Below, one piece after another: positions 33,575 to 42,075 of a stretch of DNA of 49,021 nt (position 1 is the stretch's first letter; every line of letters begins with the position of its first letter). This DNA comes from an uncultured Duncaniella sp. (GTDB lineage Bacteria; Bacteroidota; Bacteroidia; Bacteroidales; Muribaculaceae): contig CAJTQR010000007.1 of the NCBI GenBank assembly GCA_910578515.1, forward strand, positions 6,829 through 55,849, written 5' to 3'. Made by a program: the position numbers and the translations under genes. The notes under the pieces are model-generated. The model searched no databases, had not been told where the DNA came from, and saw nothing but the letters and a program-made list of their open reading frames with translations.

Positions 33575-36500
33575 ATGACCGTCAGAACATTCATCGACCG
33601 ACCGATTTTAGCAGGAGTGATTTCTGTTTTAATAGTGATATTAGGTTTGCTTGGACTTGCACAGCTGCCGATTGAGCAATTTCCTGATATAGCACCCCCT
33701 ACGGTACGAGTGACTGCCACTTATACAGGAGCTAACGCAGAGACTGTGCAGAAAAGCGTGATTGTGCCTCTGGAGGAATCGCTCAACGGAGTGGAGGATA
33801 TGATATATATGACTTCAACGGCCACAAATACCGGCACCGCTTCCATAACCATATACTTTAAGCAGGGGAGTGATGCAGACATGGCAGTGGTGAATGTCCA
33901 GAACCGTGTGGCATCCGCTCAGGGACTTCTTCCGGCTGAGGTGACCAAAAGCGGTGTTACAGTCCGGAAGCGTCAGAACAGTACCTTGAAATCGATAACT
34001 CTGTATAGTCCGAATGATGCCTACGATGCTAATTTTCTTACCAATTACATGAAAATAAACATCGAACCACGCATTTCACGTATACCCGGTGTGGGTGATG
34101 TGAATATTTTCAGCGCCGAGTATGCCATGCGTATATGGCTTGACCCGGCTAAGATGTCGCAGCATGGATTGGTACCTGCCGATGTGGATAAGGTGCTTGC
34201 TGAACAGAACATTGAATCACCGACCGGTACATTAGGTTCAGAATCGACCAATACGTTTCAGTATGTGTTGAAATACAGAGGTCGGTATGAGGATGCGGCT
34301 GACTATGAAAATTTAGTGGTAAGAGCGCTTCCGGATGGAAATGTGCTTCGCCTCCGAGATATAGCCACGGTGGAGCTTGGTGCGGTTAACTATGCCATGC
34401 TGAGTGAGACGAGCGGTCATCCTGGAGCTAATGCCATGATAGCCCAGACGGCAGGTTCAAATGCCAATGAGGTCATTATGGAGATTGACCGGACACTTGA
34501 TGAAATCAGGGCGGGTCTTCCGGCAGGAATGGTATTGACTGATATCTCCAGCACAAAGGATTTTCTGGATGCATCAATTTATAAAGTGATTGAGACATTG
34601 GTCATAGCCTTGATTTTAGTGGTATTTGTGGTTTATATCTTCATTCATGACATCCGTGCCACTCTTATTCCCACTCTTTCAATTCTCGTGTCGCTTATAG
34701 GAACTTTCGCGTTTATCTATGCAGTAGGATTCACCTTGAATATGCTTACTCTTTTTGCTATTGTGCTTGTGATTGGTACTGTGGTAGACGACTCTGTGGT
34801 AGTTGTGGAAGCTGTCCAGGCTAAATTTGAGGAGGGGCACACTGACCCCTATCAAGCTACAGTTGCAGCTATGGGAGGACTCTCGGCAGCATTGATAACC
34901 ACTACAGTAGTGTTTATGGCGGTGTTTATACCCGTATGCTTCATGGGCGGCACTTCCGGTACATTCTATAAGCAATTCGGTCTTACCATGGCTGTGGCGG
35001 TTGGTATATCGCTTGTGAATGCCATGACGCTTTGTCCGGCATTGAGCGCTCTGTTGATGCGTCCTTCGAAAATTAAAGGAGAGAAGGTCTCGTTTGTGAA
35101 ACGGTTTCATTTTGCCTTTGATTATTCGCTGAATGTAGTGGTGGGGCAATACCGTGGAGGGGTGCTTTTCCTTTTCAAAAACCGTTGGATTGTGATGATG
35201 CTTTTTGCACTGTCGGTGTGTGGACTTATATGGCTTGTATCGACTACTAAAACCGGATTGGTGCCTCAGGAGGATATGGGAACCATAAGCCTTAATGTGC
35301 AAGTGGCTCCCGGAAGCAATTTGGATGAGACCAATAATGTGATGAATGAAATAGAGGATGCAATCAAGGATATCCCCGACATATTGATTTATTCGCGTGT
35401 GACAGGTAAGAATGCGCGTCATGACCAGTCGGCATCAGCCGGTTCGTTTAATATAAGGCTTCTCAACTGGGAACAGAGAGACGGTTCTGAACATGATATA
35501 AATGCTGTGATAAAAGAGATTTATAAGCGTACTGCAGGAATTGCTTCTGCTCAAATCCGAGCTTCTCAATCGCCGATGATTTCTGGTTACGGCACAGGCA
35601 GCGGATTTGAACTTTACGTGCAGGATAAGGCTGGTAAAAGCACAGATGAGCTTCTGAGTGTAACGCGTGAATTTATTGACTCGCTCAACAGGCGCCCGGA
35701 GATATCACGGGCATATACTACGTTTGATACTAAGTATCCACAATATATGGTGGAGGTGGATGCGGTGAAATGTCTGCAGATGGGTGTTTCGCCTTCCGAT
35801 GTGCTCTCCACTTTGGCAGGATATGTGGGAGGAAGTTACTCATCCAATCTGAACAGGTTTACCAAACTGTACAGGGTCATGGTACAGGCTGCGCCTGAGG
35901 ATAGGCTTGACACCGAGTCCTTGAAAGGCATGTATGTAAGGTCGTCGGGTGGACAGATGGCTCCGCTTGATAATTTCATTACCCTCACGCGGGTCTACGG
36001 TTCCGAGAGTCTTTCGAGGTTCAATCTTTTCCCCTCCATTTCGGTGTTTGGCGAACAGGGGGAGGGATATAGTTCCGGTGAGGTAATCAATGCCATCAAG
36101 GAGGTTGCGGCAAGCTATCTTCCGGTGGGTTACGGATATGAGTTTGGTGGTATGTCGCGTGAGGAATCATCCGCGGGCAACACAACAGTGCTGGTTTTCA
36201 GTATCTGTCTCGCGTTCATTTATCTGATTCTTGCCGCTCTTTATGAGAGTCTGACAGTGCCGTTTGCAGTCATAGCAGCTGTGCCATTCGGATTGGTAGG
36301 GTCATTTCTGTTTGCCCGATGGTGGGGGCTGGAGAACAACATCTATATGCAGATTGGGATTATAATGCTAATAGGATTATTGGCTAAAACGGCAATTCTG
36401 CTTACTGAATATGCCTCGGCGAGACGAAAGGAGGGTATGTCGCTCGTGCAGTCGGCAGTATCGGCAGCCAAAGTACGTTTCCGACCTATTGTAATGACAT

Positions 36501-36706
36501 CAGCTACAATGATATTCGGTATGTTGCCATTGATGTTTGCGTCAGGAGTTGGTGCAAATGGTAACATATCGGTAGGAGTCGGCACAGTGGGTGGACTTCT
36601 ATTCGGTACACTTGCCTTGTTGTTCATTGTACCTGTATTTTTTGTTGTGTTTCAGTATCTGCACGAACGCATCACTCCCAAAAATAGATTAAAGCATGGC
36701 AGATGA
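33575..36706 (+). CDS. RND (AcrB/HAE1-type) efflux pump
   Basis: A 1043-residue inner-membrane proton-driven exporter. It has the AcrB plan of 12 helices and two large periplasmic loops. Proton relay residues are present: Asp405-Asp406 in TVVDDSVVVVEAV and Lys938 in LLAKTAILLTEYAS. The N-terminus FIDRPILAGVISVLIVILG is typical. The usual adaptor (AcrA) and outer-membrane channel (TolC) genes are not adjacent, so it must borrow them from elsewhere. It is divergent from a LytS/LytTR two-component system that may control it. Substrate unknown. Confidence 0.93.
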   Translation: MTVRTFIDRPILAGVISVLIVILGLLGLAQLPIEQFPDIAPPTVRVTATYTGANAETVQKSVIVPLEESLNGVEDMIYMTSTATNTGTASITIYFKQGSDADMAVVNVQNRVASAQGLLPAEVTKSGVTVRKRQNSTLKSITLYSPNDAYDANFLTNYMKINIEPRISRIPGVGDVNIFSAEYAMRIWLDPAKMSQHGLVPADVDKVLAEQNIESPTGTLGSESTNTFQYVLKYRGRYEDAADYENLVVRALPDGNVLRLRDIATVELGAVNYAMLSETSGHPGANAMIAQTAGSNANEVIMEIDRTLDEIRAGLPAGMVLTDISSTKDFLDASIYKVIETLVIALILVVFVVYIFIHDIRATLIPTLSILVSLIGTFAFIYAVGFTLNMLTLFAIVLVIGTVVDDSVVVVEAVQAKFEEGHTDPYQATVAAMGGLSAALITTTVVFMAVFIPVCFMGGTSGTFYKQFGLTMAVAVGISLVNAMTLCPALSALLMRPSKIKGEKVSFVKRFHFAFDYSLNVVVGQYRGGVLFLFKNRWIVMMLFALSVCGLIWLVSTTKTGLVPQEDMGTISLNVQVAPGSNLDETNNVMNEIEDAIKDIPDILIYSRVTGKNARHDQSASAGSFNIRLLNWEQRDGSEHDINAVIKEIYKRTAGIASAQIRASQSPMISGYGTGSGFELYVQDKAGKSTDELLSVTREFIDSLNRRPEISRAYTTFDTKYPQYMVEVDAVKCLQMGVSPSDVLSTLAGYVGGSYSSNLNRFTKLYRVMVQAAPEDRLDTESLKGMYVRSSGGQMAPLDNFITLTRVYGSESLSRFNLFPSISVFGEQGEGYSSGEVINAIKEVAASYLPVGYGYEFGGMSREESSAGNTTVLVFSICLAFIYLILAALYESLTVPFAVIAAVPFGLVGSFLFARWWGLENNIYMQIGIIMLIGLLAKTAILLTEYASARRKEGMSLVQSAVSAAKVRFRPIVMTSATMIFGMLPLMFASGVGANGNISVGVGTVGGLLFGTLALLFIVPVFFVVFQYLHERITPKNRLKHGR

Positions 36707-36741
36707 GTCACTATTTTAAGGTAGATGAGGTGATGAGGTAA

Positions 36742-36771
36742 TTTCAATGGTTTCTACACTCGCCATTGAAA
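36742..36771 (+). terminator. Hairpin after the RND gene
   Basis: Perfect 9-bp stem (TTTCAATGG with CCATTGAAA) and 12-nt loop, 35 nt after the stop. The T tract is poor, so only probable. Confidence 0.45.
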
Positions 36772-36844
36772 ATATGTCGTTTGCCATTTTGATGAATTTG
36801 GGCTGAAAGCTAATATCCTGTAGAGTAGGACGTTGAGTTCGGTA

Positions 36845-36860
36845 TACTCACATGTGGGTA
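36845..36860 (+). promoter_or_regulatory. Near-perfect palindrome before the Xus-like operon
   Basis: TACTCACATGTGGGTA, a 16-nt palindrome with one mismatched pair and a perfect CACATGTG core. It lies 24 nt before a -7-like GAACTTTG (36884-36891), and GTTCGG/CCGAAC arms (36837-36842, 36882-36887) enclose both. It could be an operator for a metal-responsive regulator. It does not match the classical Fur box. Confidence 0.4.
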
Positions 36861-36912
36861 TTTCGGTGCGGAACTAAAATGCCGAACTTTGCAGAAAAAT
36901 AAGCAAGAAAAA

Positions 36913-39300
36913 ATGACAGTTCGGAAAAGGTATTTAAAGTATTTATTGAGCATATTCACACTTCTGCTTGGCTCTTTAATGGCATCGGCCGACAGCACAG
37001 TCGGCATGATATCCGGGAAGGTACTATCGCTCGATGGCGAACCGATTGATTACGCCACAGTGTTTCTTAAAGGTACATCCTACACATGTTCCACAAACGA
37101 AAAGGGATTGTATCACCTGTCGGCTTCACGTGGAGAATATATATTGGTGTTTTCAGCCGTTGGATTCGAAAAGAAGGAGTTAAGGGTATCGGTCAATTCC
37201 GGTGAAAGGAAGAAATTGAATGTGAAACTCAAGCCTTCCACTCAGCTTGGCGAGGTAATTGTAGTGGGCAATCAGCTCAGCAAGGTCAGAAATTCAGCCT
37301 TCAATGCTACCGCGGTCAACACCCAGGAACTTGTCAACACAACCAAGACACTCAGCGATGCTTTGAACAAGGCTCCGGGCATGAAAGTGCGTGAGAGCGG
37401 TGGCGTAGGTTCGGACATGTCTGTAACCATGGACGGTTTCACCGGTAAGCATGTGAAAGTGTTTATCGACGGTGTGCCTCAGGAAGGTGTGGGAAGTTCA
37501 TTCGGACTTAATAATATCCCTGTGAATTTTGCCGAACGTATTGAGGTGTACCGTGGGGTTGTGCCTGTTGGATTTGGAGCTGATGCGATAGGTGGAGTCA
37601 TAAATATAGTGACACCGCGTCGTCAACGCCGGTGGTTTGTGGACGCATCTTACTCATACGGCTCTTTCAATACCCATAAGTCATACGTTAATTTTGGTCA
37701 GACCTTGGCTAATGGTTTCAAATATGAGGTAAATGCATTTCAGAATTACTCCGATAATAATTACTGGGTAGACTCTCCCGTGGAGGATTTTACTACCGGA
37801 GCTATAAACAGGAAGAAACTGGAGCATGTGCGCCGTTTCAATGACTCTTACCATAACGAGGCTGTGGTCGGTAAATTCGGCTTCGTCAACAAGCCCTGGG
37901 CTGACAGATTTATGGTGGGATTGAATTATTCTCACATGTACAAGGAGGTGCAGACCGGTGTACGACAGGAGATTGTGTACGGTCAGAAGCATCGCCATGG
38001 ATATACCTTGATGCCCTCGGTCGAGTACGGCAAGAGAAACCTCCTAGTAAATGGACTTGACGTTACTTTCAATGCCAACTATAATCGTAACATAAATAAT
38101 AATGTCGATACGGCTTCAGTAAAATACAACTGGCGCGGTGAGACCGCTCCGTTGAATGCTCCCGGTGAACAGTCATATCAATACTCGAAGGCAATCAACA
38201 ATAACTGGTCTGCAGCTTTCACCGCCAATTACCGTCTTGGCAAAAGCCACGTGTTTACGGTGAATGATGTGTTCAACACCTTCAACCGCACCAATGAGAG
38301 TCTTCTCACCACGCCTCCGGGTAAGGATGAATTTTCAAAAGTTACGAGCAAGAATATAGCCGGTGTGTCCTACAGATTCATGCCGAATACCAAGTTCAAT
38401 CTCACCGCCTTCGGCAAGCAGTACCATCAGTATGTGTCAGGTCCGATGGCTACCACCTCGGCGCAGGATGTCTATGAGCTGACTTCACGCAGTGTGGACT
38501 ATTTCGGATACGGAGCAGCCGGTACGTGGTTCATGCCGTTAGGTATGCAGCTTAAGGCTTCATACGAGAAGGCTTACCGTCTGCCAACAATCGAGGAGAT
38601 GTTTGGTGACGAGGACCTTGAGCTTGGAGACATGGCGCTTCGTCCGGAGACAAGCCATAATGTCAATGTCAATCTGAGTTACAATGCTAATTTCGGTAAC
38701 AACATAATCTATGTTGAGGCTGGTCTAATATACCGCGACACCCGTGATTTCATACAGCGCAACATCATGGCACTCAGTGGTGGCAAATCAGCCGCTACAT
38801 ATATCAACTACGGTCGTGTTGACACCAAGGGGATAAGCATCACTGCACGTTACAGTTTCTCACGATGGCTGAGTCTCGGTGGTAACTTCACACAGATGAA
38901 TGTGCGCGACAACATGCGCACGGCAGCAGGAAGCTCGGTGCCTAATATCACTTATCGTGAACGTATGCCCAATATGCCATATATGTTTGCCGATTCTGAT
39001 GTGAATTTCTATTGGCACGGTCTCGGACGCAAAGGAAACGTGCTTACGGTCACTTATGATAATCAGTACACCCATAGTTTCTGCTACTATACCTCCAATA
39101 TCGGGTCAAATAACAGTGACTATATGGTCCCTGACCAGTTCGCCCACAATCTTACAATCTCCTATGGTATTCAGCGCGGACGTTACAATGTGTCGTTCGA
39201 GTGCCGCAATTTCACAGATGCCAAGCTCTATGACAATTTCAGCCTTCAGAAAGCCGGACGTGCATTCTACGGTAAGGTAAGAGTATATTTTGGAAATTAA
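36913..39300 (+). CDS. xusA: TonB-dependent siderophore receptor (XusA-like)
   Basis: A 795-residue outer-membrane receptor: signal peptide, CarboxypepD_reg-like N-terminal domain (~residues 30-105), a TonB-box-like EVIVVGN, a plug domain (VNTTKTLSDALNKAPGMKVR, IEVYRGVVPVGFGADAIGGV) and a 22-strand-type barrel ending FYGKVRVYFGN. It is small and lacks a SusD partner, as for metal-complex rather than glycan receptors. A DUF4374 lipoprotein and PepSY-TM protein follow, the gene order of XusABC of Bacteroides thetaiotaomicron, which takes up enterobactin-type siderophores made by other bacteria. ATG 36913 is chosen over an upstream TTG (36889). Confidence 0.85.
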   Translation: MTVRKRYLKYLLSIFTLLLGSLMASADSTVGMISGKVLSLDGEPIDYATVFLKGTSYTCSTNEKGLYHLSASRGEYILVFSAVGFEKKELRVSVNSGERKKLNVKLKPSTQLGEVIVVGNQLSKVRNSAFNATAVNTQELVNTTKTLSDALNKAPGMKVRESGGVGSDMSVTMDGFTGKHVKVFIDGVPQEGVGSSFGLNNIPVNFAERIEVYRGVVPVGFGADAIGGVINIVTPRRQRRWFVDASYSYGSFNTHKSYVNFGQTLANGFKYEVNAFQNYSDNNYWVDSPVEDFTTGAINRKKLEHVRRFNDSYHNEAVVGKFGFVNKPWADRFMVGLNYSHMYKEVQTGVRQEIVYGQKHRHGYTLMPSVEYGKRNLLVNGLDVTFNANYNRNINNNVDTASVKYNWRGETAPLNAPGEQSYQYSKAINNNWSAAFTANYRLGKSHVFTVNDVFNTFNRTNESLLTTPPGKDEFSKVTSKNIAGVSYRFMPNTKFNLTAFGKQYHQYVSGPMATTSAQDVYELTSRSVDYFGYGAAGTWFMPLGMQLKASYEKAYRLPTIEEMFGDEDLELGDMALRPETSHNVNVNLSYNANFGNNIIYVEAGLIYRDTRDFIQRNIMALSGGKSAATYINYGRVDTKGISITARYSFSRWLSLGGNFTQMNVRDNMRTAAGSSVPNITYRERMPNMPYMFADSDVNFYWHGLGRKGNVLTVTYDNQYTHSFCYYTSNIGSNNSDYMVPDQFAHNLTISYGIQRGRYNVSFECRNFTDAKLYDNFSLQKAGRAFYGKVRVYFGN

Positions 39301-39321
39301 AATCAATAAAATAATACTGAT

Positions 39322-40731
39322 ATGATAGTAAAAAATTCATTTCTGCGCATGGTGGGGGCTGCTGTTCTCCCGTTTGCGGCATTATGTTCATGTTCCGACA
39401 GTGACGAACCCGAAAAGAATGAGCCTGGAGAGCAGACTGAGGGTAAATATGTGTTTGCAACCACTGTGCAAGGCTCAAATGCCACATCCAATGTGCTTGT
39501 GACCGGAAACTCGCTTGACGAGGGGACTCTCTCTCCTGTTAATAATGGTCTGGTTAACGAAGGCGCTACCCAGTGGGTATTTTACAAGAATTTCCTTTAT
39601 GCTCTGACCTATAACCAGGGTAATGCAGGCACAACACGCAGTTATTATCTCGGAGCCGACGGACAGATGCAGGCACGCAATATGGAGTACCGTATAAGCC
39701 GTTTCTCATCCTACGGTGCTTATGACGATAATATTCTTACAATGTCGACCGGCGAAGGTCCTGCCGCATTTGCTGACAGTCATGGTTACAAGCCAATGAC
39801 TCTTCTTGTGACTTACCTTGATGTAATAAATGAGACTTCTCGCAGCAACGATACCTCCACAGGTCTATATAGCATGGAGAATTTCCTCGGCAATGGAGAA
39901 TACGTAACTCTATCGGGTGCTGAGCAGAGCGGTTCAAAGCTCTATTGCGGTGCTGTGCCGATGGGTTTGAGCCAATATGGCGCGGCTGCGGATGGAGGCA
40001 AGTGGATTCGCCCGGGCAATGAGGATTTGGTACATGCTGAAGCCGGTGGCTCTGGTGGCGGTTCTTACAAAGCCGGTGAACTTGCAGGTACACAGTATCC
40101 TGATGAGTGTTGGGTGGCTATCTACAATGGTGACAACATGCTCAATCCCACCCTTGCCAAGACTGACAGAATCAGCACTCCTTGCGGTCGCTACCGTTCG
40201 CAGTACTATCAGACTGTGTGGAGAGCCGACAATGGCGACATCTATGTGTTCTCTGCAAGCTATGCCAAGACAATGACCGACCCGCGTCAACAGACCACTT
40301 TGCCCGCAGGTGTGTGTCGTATTCCTGCAGGAAGTACTCAGTTTGATGATTACTATTGCAACATAGAGGCTCAATCGAAGGGTGGCAACCGTTCATTCAT
40401 GCGCTGCTGGCCTGCGGGTGGCGAGCGTTTCCTCATGGTGATGTATGACCGTGCTCTCACCGAGAAGAATCCTGCGGCTACCGAGCTGGCAATCTTCGAT
40501 GCCGCTACCAAGAAGCTGACCTATGTGACCGGTGTGCCTGAGAATGTAAGTTCAGTAGGTAAGTCGGTTTACACCAAGGATGGCAACGTGTATATCGCAC
40601 TCAATGTTGACGACCAGAATCCTACGATTTATTCTATCAACACCGCCACAGCTGTGGCTTCTAAGGGTGTTACAATAGAGTCTCTCAGTATCACCGCATT
40701 CGGGTATCTGAATTTACCGTCCAACAACTAA
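39322..40731 (+). CDS. xusB: DUF4374 surface lipoprotein (XusB-like siderophore-binding protein)
   Basis: A 469-residue lipoprotein with lipobox LCSC (Cys24) and an acidic SDSDEPE stretch after it, suggesting surface display. The rest shows repeated beta-rich units (YVFATTVQGSNATSNVLVTG, WVFYKNFLYALTYNQG, LLVTYLDVIN, YVFSASYAKTM, FLMVMYDRAL) that fit the propeller fold expected of DUF4374. In B. thetaiotaomicron the DUF4374 protein XusB captures ferric enterobactin or salmochelin and passes it to XusA. It is 21 nt after xusA and 12 nt before xusC. Confidence 0.82.
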   Translation: MIVKNSFLRMVGAAVLPFAALCSCSDSDEPEKNEPGEQTEGKYVFATTVQGSNATSNVLVTGNSLDEGTLSPVNNGLVNEGATQWVFYKNFLYALTYNQGNAGTTRSYYLGADGQMQARNMEYRISRFSSYGAYDDNILTMSTGEGPAAFADSHGYKPMTLLVTYLDVINETSRSNDTSTGLYSMENFLGNGEYVTLSGAEQSGSKLYCGAVPMGLSQYGAAADGGKWIRPGNEDLVHAEAGGSGGGSYKAGELAGTQYPDECWVAIYNGDNMLNPTLAKTDRISTPCGRYRSQYYQTVWRADNGDIYVFSASYAKTMTDPRQQTTLPAGVCRIPAGSTQFDDYYCNIEAQSKGGNRSFMRCWPAGGERFLMVMYDRALTEKNPAATELAIFDAATKKLTYVTGVPENVSSVGKSVYTKDGNVYIALNVDDQNPTIYSINTATAVASKGVTIESLSITAFGYLNLPSNN

Positions 40732-40743
40732 TATCCTGCAGAA

Positions 40744-41988
40744 ATGATGAAATTTTTCAGGAAAGTGCATCTCTGGCTTTCCGTCCCATTCGGGATTATA
40801 GTGACGCTTGTGTGCTTTTCGGGCGCGATGCTTATTTTCGAGCCTGAAATCACAAGGGCTGTGAAGAGCGATGTGTATTATGTGTCTTCAGTAGGAGAGC
40901 AACCGCTTCCTATGGGTGAGCTCATGGAGAAGGTAAAGGCTACGCTGCCGGATAGTGTCTCTATCACAGGCGTTACAGTGTTTGACGATGCTGACCGTAC
41001 CTATCAGGTCAATCTGTCAAAACCACGTAGGGCTTCGATGTTCGTTGACCAGTACAGTGGTGATGTGACAGGTCGATATGAGCGTCTGGGTTTCTTTTCC
41101 ACCATGTTCAAGCTCCATCGTTGGTTACTCGACAGTGCCAATCCTCATGGCGATGGGGTAAAAGTGGGCAAGACACTGGTAGGCATCTCTACTCTCGTGT
41201 TTGTTATAGCTCTGATTACCGGTGTAGTTATTTGGGTACCAAGAGCCCGTAAGAATTTCAAGCGTAGCATGAGCATCCCGTTCAAGGATGGCTGGAAAGG
41301 ATTCTGGAAGGGACTGCATGTTGCCGGTGGAATGTATGCACTGGTATTCGTGCTTGCAATGGCTCTCACAGGGCTTACATGGTCGTTCAATTGGTATCGT
41401 ACTGCTTTCTATGCCGTGTGTGGCGTGGAACATACTCCGCGTAATTTCGGACAGGCAACTGCTGCTTCAGCAGAACGTGGCGGCAAAGGCGACCGTGGCG
41501 ACCGTGGCGAAGGTCGCGGAGAGCGAGGCAAGCGCGGTGAAGGCAGAGGTGAAGCCTATGGTGGTCGAGGCGGACATGATGGCGAGCGTCGCGGAGGTGG
41601 ACGCCGTTCGGAATTTGGACGCTGGCAGCAGGTGTATGATGAGTTGAAAGCTCAGAATCCCGGAGCCGCGCAGATAACCGTGGGACCTGAGAGCGCAAGC
41701 GTTACACTTGGCAATGCTGGCAACAGCCGTGCTGCTGACCGATATGAGTTCAATCGCCGTTCGGGCGAAATCTCCCCTGTGACCATGTATGCTGACGCCA
41801 ACGATGCCGACAAGTTGCGCGGATGGATTTATTCATTCCATACAGGAAGCGTAGGTGGTATCATCACCCGTATTCTATGGCTTCTTGGCGCACTCCTCGG
41901 CGCATCACTCCCGCTCACCGGATATTATATATGGATACGCCATCTCCTCAAAAAGAAAGAGCCTCACCATCATAATGAGAGGCACTGA
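40744..41988 (+). CDS. xusC: PepSY-TM inner-membrane protein (XusC-like) with Arg/Gly insert
   Basis: A 414-residue PepSY-associated TM protein with four helices: ~residues 10-32, 143-165, 193-213 and 370-392. Related proteins (FoxB, PiuB) reduce ferric siderophores to release iron in the periplasm. Heme-type His are seen in KLHRWLLD, KGLHVAGG and SFHTGSVGG. Between helices three and four lies an unusual stretch (~residues 243-289) made almost only of Gly, Arg, Glu, Asp and Lys. The C-terminus ends in EPHHHNERH. It is the last gene of the operon. Confidence 0.85.
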   Translation: MMKFFRKVHLWLSVPFGIIVTLVCFSGAMLIFEPEITRAVKSDVYYVSSVGEQPLPMGELMEKVKATLPDSVSITGVTVFDDADRTYQVNLSKPRRASMFVDQYSGDVTGRYERLGFFSTMFKLHRWLLDSANPHGDGVKVGKTLVGISTLVFVIALITGVVIWVPRARKNFKRSMSIPFKDGWKGFWKGLHVAGGMYALVFVLAMALTGLTWSFNWYRTAFYAVCGVEHTPRNFGQATAASAERGGKGDRGDRGEGRGERGKRGEGRGEAYGGRGGHDGERRGGGRRSEFGRWQQVYDELKAQNPGAAQITVGPESASVTLGNAGNSRAADRYEFNRRSGEISPVTMYADANDADKLRGWIYSFHTGSVGGIITRILWLLGALLGASLPLTGYYIWIRHLLKKKEPHHHNERH

Positions 41989-42033
41989 TACTGACAGAAA
42001 CAGATAACAGGAGAAATATAATTAGGTAGTAAG

Positions 42034-42075
42034 GCAGCCAGCCTCCGTGAGGAGGTGTGGCTGCTACATTTTTTT
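42034..42075 (+). terminator. Terminator of the Xus-like operon
   Basis: Stem GCAGCCA/TGGCTGC with an inner CCTCC/GGAGG helix (42034-42064), followed by seven T at 42069-42075. The T tract is also the last coding bases of the opposing MFS gene, so the two ends overlap. Confidence 0.85.

Noticed and set aside
34679..35422. Long antisense frame inside the RND pump gene, His/Lys-rich
   Set aside because: Exact antisense of a strongly conserved coding region; composition is what reverse-strand reading of that gene yields.
36837..36887. Region before the Xus-like operon as a riboswitch
   Set aside because: It lies upstream of the probable -7 element, so most of it would not be transcribed; an operator fits better.
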